DNA from: Streptomyces althioticus
GTDB taxonomy: Bacteria > Actinomycetota > Actinomycetes > Streptomycetales > Streptomycetaceae
Assembly (NCBI GenBank): GCA_014649355.1
Contig: BMSW01000015.1
Span: 62,001-126,000 of the forward strand
Reading direction: 5' to 3'
DNA length: 64,000 nt
In this document: positions 60,146 through 64,000 of the stretch, piece after piece
Layout: each line of letters opens with the position of its first letter
Position numbering within the stretch: position 1 is the first letter of the stretch
Translations under genes and position numbers: made by a program
The notes under the pieces: model-generated
What the model was told of the DNA's origin: nothing
Database searches by the model: none
What the model saw: the letters and a program-made list of their open reading frames with translations, nothing else

Positions 60146-62116
60146 TTAGTCCGCCTGCTGTGCCGCCGCGTCGATCGCCGACAAAGACTTCCGCACCTGG
60201 TTGCGATCCGTCGTGTACCAGAAGTCCGGCATCGATGCCTTCAGATAGCTGCCGTAGCGCGCCGTCGCCAGGCGGGGGTCCAGGACCGCCACCACTCCAC
60301 GGTCGCCCGAGGCGCGGACCAGGCGGCCCGCTCCCTGGGCCATCAGCAGCGCCGCGTGCGTCGCGGCGACCGCCATGAAGCCGTTGCCACCGGCCTCCTC
60401 CACGGCCTTCTGCCGCGCGCTCATCAGCGGGTCGTCGGGACGCGGGAACGGGATCTTGTCCATGACCACCAGCTGGCAGCTCGGCCCGGGGACGTCCACG
60501 CCCTGCCACAGCGACAGCGTGCCGAAGAGACACGTCCGCGGATCCGCCGCGAAGTTCTTGATCAGCTCGCCGAGCGTCTCCTCGCCCTGGAGGAGGATCG
60601 GGTACTCCGGGATCCGCGACCGCAGCTCCTCCGCCGCGAGCTGGGCCGCCCGCATCGACGAGAACAGCCCCAGCGTGCGGCCCCCGGCCGCCTGGATCAG
60701 CTCCGTGAGCTCGTCCAGCATGTCCTTGCGGTCCCCGTCCCGGGCCGGGCGGGCCAGGTGCTTGGCCACGTACAGGATGCCCTGCTTCGGGTAGTCGAAC
60801 GGCGAGCCGACGTCCACGCCCTTCCACTGCGGGAGGTCCTCACCCTCGGCGCCCTCGGGGCCGAGCCCCAGCGACGCCCCCACGCCGTTGAAGTCGCCGC
60901 CCAGCTTCAGCGTCGCGGACGTCAGCACGACCGAGCGGTCGGTGAACAGCTTCTCCCGCAGCAGCCCCGAGACGGACATGGGCGCGACCCGCAGCGAGGC
61001 CCCGAAGCGGTCGTGCCGCTCGTACCAGACGACGTCCCACTCGGAGCCGTGGGTGATCCGCTCCGCCACGTCGTGGACGCTCTCCACCGAGGCCAGCGCC
61101 TGCTTGCGCACCGCGTCCTCGTCCTGGACCGACTTGTCGCGGGTGGAGCCGATCGCGGAGATCACCGTGCGGCACGCGTCGCGCAGCGCCATCAGCGCGT
61201 AGCCGAGGTCCTCCGGGATCTCCTCCAGCCGGCCGGGCAGGGCGAGCTCCATCAGCCGCTCGAAGCCCTCGGCGGCCGTCTGCAACTGGTCGGCCGCCTT
61301 CTCGTTCACCAGCTTCGCCGCGCGCCGCACCGCGCGGTTCACCTGCCCCGGGGTGAGCTCGCCGGTGGCCACCCCGGTCACGCGGGAGACCAGCTCGTGC
61401 GCCTCGTCCACGATCAGCACCTCGTGCTGCGGCAGCACCGGCGCGCCCTCGATGGCGTCGATGGCGAGCAGCGCGTGGTTGGTGACGATCACCTCGGCCA
61501 GCTTGGCGCGCTCACGGGCCGCCTCGGCGAAGCACTCCGCGCCGTACGCGCACTTCGTGGCGCCCAGGCACTCCCGCGAGGACACCGACACCTGGGACCA
61601 GGCCCGGTCGGACACGCCGGGCGTGAGGTCGTCCCGGTCGCCGGTCTCCGTCTCGTCCGACCAGTCGCGCAGCCGGAGCAGGTCCTGGCCCAGCTTGCTG
61701 GTGGGGGCGGCCGCCTCGAACTGGTCGAAGAGGCCCTCCTCCTCGTCCTGCGGGACGCCCTCGTGCAGCCGGTGCAGGCACAGGTAGTTCGACCGGCCCT
61801 TGAGCATGGCGAACTCCGGGCGGCGACGCAGCAGCGGATGCAGCGCCTCCACCGTGCGCGGCAGGTCCCGCTCCACCAGCTGCCGCTGGAGCGCCAGGGT
61901 CGCCGTCGCCACGACGACCCGCTCTCCGTGCGCGAGCGCGGGCACCAGGTAGCCCAGGGACTTACCGGTGCCGGTGCCGGCCTGGACGAGCAGATGGGCG
62001 CCGTCGTCGATCGCCTCGGCGACGGCTTCGGCCATGGCCACCTGACCGGGGCGCTCCGTGCCGCCGACGGCGGTGACGGCAGCATGCAGGAGTTCGGGGA
62101 GTGAGGGCTGAGTCAT
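60146..62116 (-). CDS. DinG/XPD-family ATP-dependent helicase
   Basis: 656 aa. SF2 iron-sulfur helicase: Walker A QAGTGTGKSLGYL, DEAH as LIVDEAHEL, and late motif QGAGRLVRASGD. The Fe-S cluster region shows Cys in NYLCLHRLHEG and the cluster SSRECLGATKCAYGAECF (four Cys overall). It unwinds DNA in repair, likely in the DNA-damage response suggested by nearby lexA, though no SOS box is visible here. The ATG at 62116 has only a weak ribosome-binding site. It starts 354 bp from a divergent protease gene. Confidence 0.9.
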   Translation of the reverse strand: MTQPSLPELLHAAVTAVGGTERPGQVAMAEAVAEAIDDGAHLLVQAGTGTGKSLGYLVPALAHGERVVVATATLALQRQLVERDLPRTVEALHPLLRRRPEFAMLKGRSNYLCLHRLHEGVPQDEEEGLFDQFEAAAPTSKLGQDLLRLRDWSDETETGDRDDLTPGVSDRAWSQVSVSSRECLGATKCAYGAECFAEAARERAKLAEVIVTNHALLAIDAIEGAPVLPQHEVLIVDEAHELVSRVTGVATGELTPGQVNRAVRRAAKLVNEKAADQLQTAAEGFERLMELALPGRLEEIPEDLGYALMALRDACRTVISAIGSTRDKSVQDEDAVRKQALASVESVHDVAERITHGSEWDVVWYERHDRFGASLRVAPMSVSGLLREKLFTDRSVVLTSATLKLGGDFNGVGASLGLGPEGAEGEDLPQWKGVDVGSPFDYPKQGILYVAKHLARPARDGDRKDMLDELTELIQAAGGRTLGLFSSMRAAQLAAEELRSRIPEYPILLQGEETLGELIKNFAADPRTCLFGTLSLWQGVDVPGPSCQLVVMDKIPFPRPDDPLMSARQKAVEEAGGNGFMAVAATHAALLMAQGAGRLVRASGDRGVVAVLDPRLATARYGSYLKASMPDFWYTTDRNQVRKSLSAIDAAAQQAD

Positions 62117-62469
62117 AGCCCGACCAACCCTACGGCCCCCCACCGACAATCGTGCGCGCACACGGAGGACGACCGGGGCGGCCGGCGCCCCGCGCCCGAA
62201 GCACCGCCCCCGCGCACGGCGCGCGGAAGGACCGCTGCCGCTACCACGCCCCGCGCCCCAACGCCCCCGCTCCACGAGATCCACACACGACCGGCCAGGT
62301 CAGACGCCTTGTAGCCGAACCGTTGCCGTTCCGTCGGACGTCCCCCACGGCGAACCCCTAGTGTGTGGTGCCGTTGTCCCAAGCCGTCGGAGCGGCGACC
62401 GACTCGTCCGGGTCGGACGCGAAGACCGGCGTCGTACCACCATCGTTCGTTCAACGGGGAGTTCAGATC
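62117..62469. promoter_or_regulatory. Divergent region, DinG-like / serine protease
   Basis: 353 bp. A possible -10, TAGTGT, lies at 62359-62364 in front of the protease gene. The protease ribosome-binding site GGGGAG is at about 62456-62461. Nothing else is recognised. Confidence 0.4.
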
Positions 62470-63693
62470 ATGCGATCCATACGGCCGTCGTCCACCGCAC
62501 GCCGCGAGAGGAGGCGGTCGCGCAGAACCTCCCCCGTGCTGGCGGCAGTTGCCCTCGCCTCCGCGCTCGCCCTGACCACCACCGCGTGCGAGTCGGGAGA
62601 CACCGACGCGAGCGACGACGCCTCCGCGACGGCCGCCGCCGACGACGGCAAGCTCAAGATCCCCAACGACCTCGCGGACCGGCTCAAGGAGCACGGGATC
62701 GACCTCGACAAGTGGCGGGACGGCGCCTGGAAGAACTGGGACAAGGACAAGTGGCTGCGTGAGGCGCAGGACTTCGTCAACCCGATCATCGAGGACCTGT
62801 GGGACCCGGACCGCATGCGGGACGCGGACGAGCCCGACCAGCCGGAGGTCGACGAGAACGACATCTCCGGCGACCAGGGCGTCACCGACCCGACGCCGGA
62901 TCCGGTGCAGGCGAAGGCCGTGCCGACGTCGTACCACGAGAACGCGCCCACCGCGGGGAAGGTCTTCTTCGACTCCCCCGAGGGCACGATGGTCTGCTCC
63001 GCGACGGTCGTCGAGGACCCGGCCAACCCCGGCAAGTCCAACATGGTGTGGACCGCGGGCCACTGCGTGCACGCGGGCAAGAAGGGCGGCTGGTACCGCA
63101 ACATCGCCTTCGTGCCGTCGTACAACGACTCGGGCATGTCGGCGGCGGAGCTCGGCGGGGCCACCAAGGAGGAAGTCGCTCCCTACGGCATGTGGTGGGG
63201 CGACTGGGCGCAGACCTCGGACCAGTGGATCGAGCAGGGCGGCGCGACCGGCGGTGACGGCGCCTCGTACGACTTCGCCGTCATCCACGTGACGCCGGAG
63301 AAGGGCGGCGACGGCAAGTCGCTGGAGGAGACGGTCGGTGCGGCCATGCCGGTCGACTTCAACGCGCCCGCGGTGCCGAAGATCGAGGAGATGACGGCGA
63401 TCGGCTACCCGGCCGCGCCGCCGTACGACGGGCAGGCCCTGTACTCCTGCGAGGACAAGCCGGGCCGGCTGTCGCTGAGCGCGTCCGATCCGACGATGTA
63501 CCGCATCGGGTGCAGCATGACCGCCGGTTCCTCCGGTGGCGGCTGGATCGCGGCCGGCCAGGACGGGAAGCCGGCGCTGGTCTCCAACACCTCCATCGGC
63601 CCGGTGACGACCGGCTGGCTGGCCGGGCCGCGGCTCGGCAAGGAGGCCAAGGGCGTCTACGACGCGGTCAGTGAGAAGTTCGCCGGTCAGTGA
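62470..63693 (+). CDS. Secreted serine protease, lipoprotein-like N-terminus
   Basis: 407 aa. Basic N-terminus and hydrophobic core (VLAAVALASALALTTTAC), ending in a lipobox-like TTTAC with Cys about 40. Then comes a conserved propeptide-like segment (IPNDLADRLKEHGIDLDKW, GAWKNWDKDKW). The chymotrypsin-like domain has His198 (TAGHC), Asp268 (SYDFAVI) and Ser355 (GSSGGG). Probably anchored to or released at the membrane surface. The terminator at 63701 follows. The next gene is a paralogue. Confidence 0.9.
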   Translation: MRSIRPSSTARRERRRSRRTSPVLAAVALASALALTTTACESGDTDASDDASATAAADDGKLKIPNDLADRLKEHGIDLDKWRDGAWKNWDKDKWLREAQDFVNPIIEDLWDPDRMRDADEPDQPEVDENDISGDQGVTDPTPDPVQAKAVPTSYHENAPTAGKVFFDSPEGTMVCSATVVEDPANPGKSNMVWTAGHCVHAGKKGGWYRNIAFVPSYNDSGMSAAELGGATKEEVAPYGMWWGDWAQTSDQWIEQGGATGGDGASYDFAVIHVTPEKGGDGKSLEETVGAAMPVDFNAPAVPKIEEMTAIGYPAAPPYDGQALYSCEDKPGRLSLSASDPTMYRIGCSMTAGSSGGGWIAAGQDGKPALVSNTSIGPVTTGWLAGPRLGKEAKGVYDAVSEKFAGQ

Positions 63694-63700
63694 CCGGACC

Positions 63701-63736
63701 GTCCGCCCCGGGTGGCGCCGCGCACCCGGGGCGGAC
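63701..63736 (+). terminator. Terminator between the paralogous proteases
   Basis: GTCCGCCCCGGGTG - GCGCCGCG - CACCCGGGGCGGAC, a perfect 14-bp stem, 7 bp after the protease stop codon. Confidence 0.88.
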
Positions 63737-63794
63737 GACGCGGCACCGCAGCGGCGGCACACGATCTTTGAGCAGTGACGGGGGTCACCACAGC

Positions 63795-64000
63795 ATGCGT
63801 TCCCTCTCCACGTCCGTCCCGCGCCGGCGCGGACGGCGGACCGCCCTCGCCGCGAGCGCCCTGCTCGCCGCGGTGGCGTTCACCGCGACCGCCTGCGGCG
63901 GGTCCACGGAGGACAAGGCGGCCGACCGGCCCGATGCCACGGCGAGCCGCGCCGGGGACGACGCCGGCGGCGGCCGCGTCCCCGCCGACCTCGCCGACCG
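63795..64000 (+). CDS. Paralogous secreted protease, 5' part only
   Basis: The frame opens at ATG 63795 and runs off the window end. It encodes MRSLSTSVPRRRGRRTALAA, a hydrophobic signal core ending TATAC (lipobox-like, Cys about 34), then an acidic/Ala linker and VPADLADR, which matches IPNDLADR of the neighbouring protease at the same relative place. I infer a tandem duplicate of that protease. There is no catalytic domain to inspect. Confidence 0.75.
   Translation, partial: MRSLSTSVPRRRGRRTALAASALLAAVAFTATACGGSTEDKAADRPDATASRAGDDAGGGRVPADLAD

Overview
The window is high-GC (roughly 70% or more) actinobacterial chromosome. It has GTG starts, long antisense shadow reading frames and a conserved Streptomyces core block: sepH, ptsH, the parC and parE topoisomerase IV genes, hrdB next to whiH, rnhB, nrdR-nrdJ, lexA and a DinG-type helicase. 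I read it as a Streptomyces chromosome, core region. I saw no tRNA, rRNA, CRISPR array, insertion sequence or prophage.

Layout. 1-5.8 kb: the cell division protein SepH, a two-domain sulfurtransferase, a double VOC-domain protein, a 15-bp tandem repeat, and an MFS transporter divergent from a TetR regulator. 5.8-9.3 kb: a flavin monooxygenase/SDR fusion, an HxlR regulator and an alpha/beta hydrolase. 9.3-15.2 kb: thymidine kinase, a phosphodiesterase-type phosphatase coupled to a DUF5998 gene, a PatA-type acetyltransferase with a CoA-ligase-like domain, and HPr (ptsH) with a DasR-like site. 15.3-20.2 kb: a GntR regulator, an M23 peptidase under a c-di-AMP (ydaO) riboswitch, and a catalytic/non-catalytic M16 peptidase pair. 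20.2-25.6 kb: a 57-bp minisatellite, parC, a CobW-family GTPase and a low-GC pair of small genes. 25.8-31.4 kb: an iron-regulated sucrase/ferredoxin-like gene, a CitA/CitB-type two-component system, and a DUF485/ActP-type symporter pair. 31.5-40.9 kb: parE, a DUF7455 gene, a secreted trypsin-like protease, hrdB, whiH and a fused ABC transporter. 41-48.4 kb: an NrtR-like Nudix regulator, DUF4192, a RecQ-like helicase fused to a phosphoribosyltransferase-like domain, two unknown genes and rnhB. 48.5-54.3 kb: a TetR/MFS efflux pair with two operators, ADP-ribosylglycohydrolase, histidine phosphatase, a DUF4937-type protein and TerD. 54.4-64 kb: nrdJ and nrdR, lexA, a DinG-like helicase, and two tandem paralogous secreted serine proteases, the second cut by the window end.

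How it works together. Much of the window concerns DNA topology and repair (ParC, ParE, LexA, DinG-like, RecQ-like, RNase HII), dNTP supply (thymidine kinase, NrdJ under NrdR), growth and sporulation control (HrdB, SepH, WhiH), and envelope or secreted proteolysis. The control sites are unusually readable: a dre-like site, a ydaO riboswitch, an iron box, an SOS box, paired NrdR boxes, paired TetR operators, a WhiG-like -10 element and a palindrome inside the promoter of the Nudix regulator. Several genes appear to have leaderless transcripts, with a -10 hexamer 6-7 nt before the start codon.

No convincing wholly new multi-gene system was found. The best leads are the RecQ-phosphoribosyltransferase fusion, the stand-alone helicase-C-like protein, the ABC transporter with a long acidic Pro/Ala linker beside whiH, the monooxygenase-SDR fusion, and the tandem lipoprotein-like proteases.
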